From Niveispirillum sp. (lineage in GTDB: Bacteria; Pseudomonadota; Alphaproteobacteria; Azospirillales; Azospirillaceae): DNA of 5,745 nucleotides. The notes under the pieces are model-generated. The model saw only the letters and a program-made list of their open reading frames with translations, made no database searches and was not told the DNA's origin. The position numbers and the translations under genes were made by a program. The stretch lies in NCBI GenBank assembly GCA_016463045.1, contig JAEMSB010000325.1, positions 1 through 5,745 of the forward strand, given 5' to 3'. Of the stretch, positions 5,578 through 5,745 are shown piece after piece; the first letter of the stretch is position 1, and each line of letters begins with the position of its first letter.

Positions 5578-5745
5578 ATGCCTGTCCAACGCTTTTCGCG
5601 GCTGTATGCCGGCGCCTCGGCTGCGCTTGCCACGGCCATCGTCTTCGCGGCGCCTGTCCTGGCCGCTGCCGAGGGCGAGCATGCCGAGCATGCCAAGAAG
5701 GGCCTGCCGCAGCTCAACCCGGATAGCTTCGCCTCTCAGGTCTTC
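5578..5745 (+). CDS. atpF2: F0F1 ATP synthase subunit b' (peripheral stalk), 3' partial
   Basis: Fifty-six codons are visible before the window ends. The segment GLPQLNPDSFASQVF (42-56) is the conserved lead-in to the single membrane helix of b' subunits. It follows a hydrophobic, signal-peptide-like stretch (about 9-31, ending LAAAEGE) and a short acidic/His spacer (EHAEHAKK), encoded by a perfect 9-bp tandem repeat at 5677-5694. Subunit b' pairs with b to form the stator stalk, and b would be expected next, outside the window. The start is uncertain: an in-frame ATG at 5566 would add four residues, and a TGA at 5563 rules out anything further upstream. Neither candidate has a strong Shine-Dalgarno sequence. 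The gene belongs to the same operon as atpI, atpB and atpE but is set apart by about 200 bp. The symbol varies in use (atpF2, atpG, atpX). Confidence 0.85.
   Translation, partial: MPVQRFSRLYAGASAALATAIVFAAPVLAAAEGEHAEHAKKGLPQLNPDSFASQVF

Overview
The window looks like chromosomal DNA from a high-GC alphaproteobacterium, probably Rhodospirillales/Azospirillaceae-like. The reasons are the GC-rich third codon positions, an F0 operon laid out as in that group (atpI-atpB-atpE-b' subunit, with no F1 genes in view), alphaproteobacterial a- and c-subunit sequences, and a large AsmA/YhdP-type protein. The lineage is an inference from gene order and protein style, not from a marker gene.

Layout, left to right. 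(1) 1-2241 (+) is the C-terminal 746 residues of a large AsmA/YhdP-like envelope protein whose start lies off the window. (2) 2254-3041 (-) is a compact two-gene unit converging on it. A 180-aa exported protein that I recognise as a bacterial EndoU-type nuclease overlaps by ATGA a downstream 82-aa, very acidic orphan protein with no signal peptide. This arrangement resembles a toxin followed by its immunity protein, and is the most interesting item here. (3) 3119-3745 (+) is a SCO1/SenC copper chaperone, divergent from the EndoU gene across 77 bp. (4) 3746-3981 is a gene-free stretch with small inverted repeats and a near-consensus sigma70-type promoter (TTGACA, 17 bp, TATGGT). (5) 3982-5745 (+) is the F0 operon: atpI, atpB (a), atpE (c), then a roughly 200-bp spacer rich in RNA hairpins, then the beginning of the b' subunit gene, which runs off the window.

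The F0 genes build the membrane rotor and stator of ATP synthase: c-ring carboxylate E58, a-subunit arginine R174, AtpI as assembly factor and b' as peripheral stalk. The SCO protein most likely serves copper delivery to a cytochrome oxidase encoded elsewhere, so the right half has a loose respiratory-chain theme. The EndoU pair has no obvious functional link to its neighbours and looks like an inserted accessory cassette. The two long hairpins between atpE and b' are a plausible device for giving the c subunit more transcript than its stalk partners.
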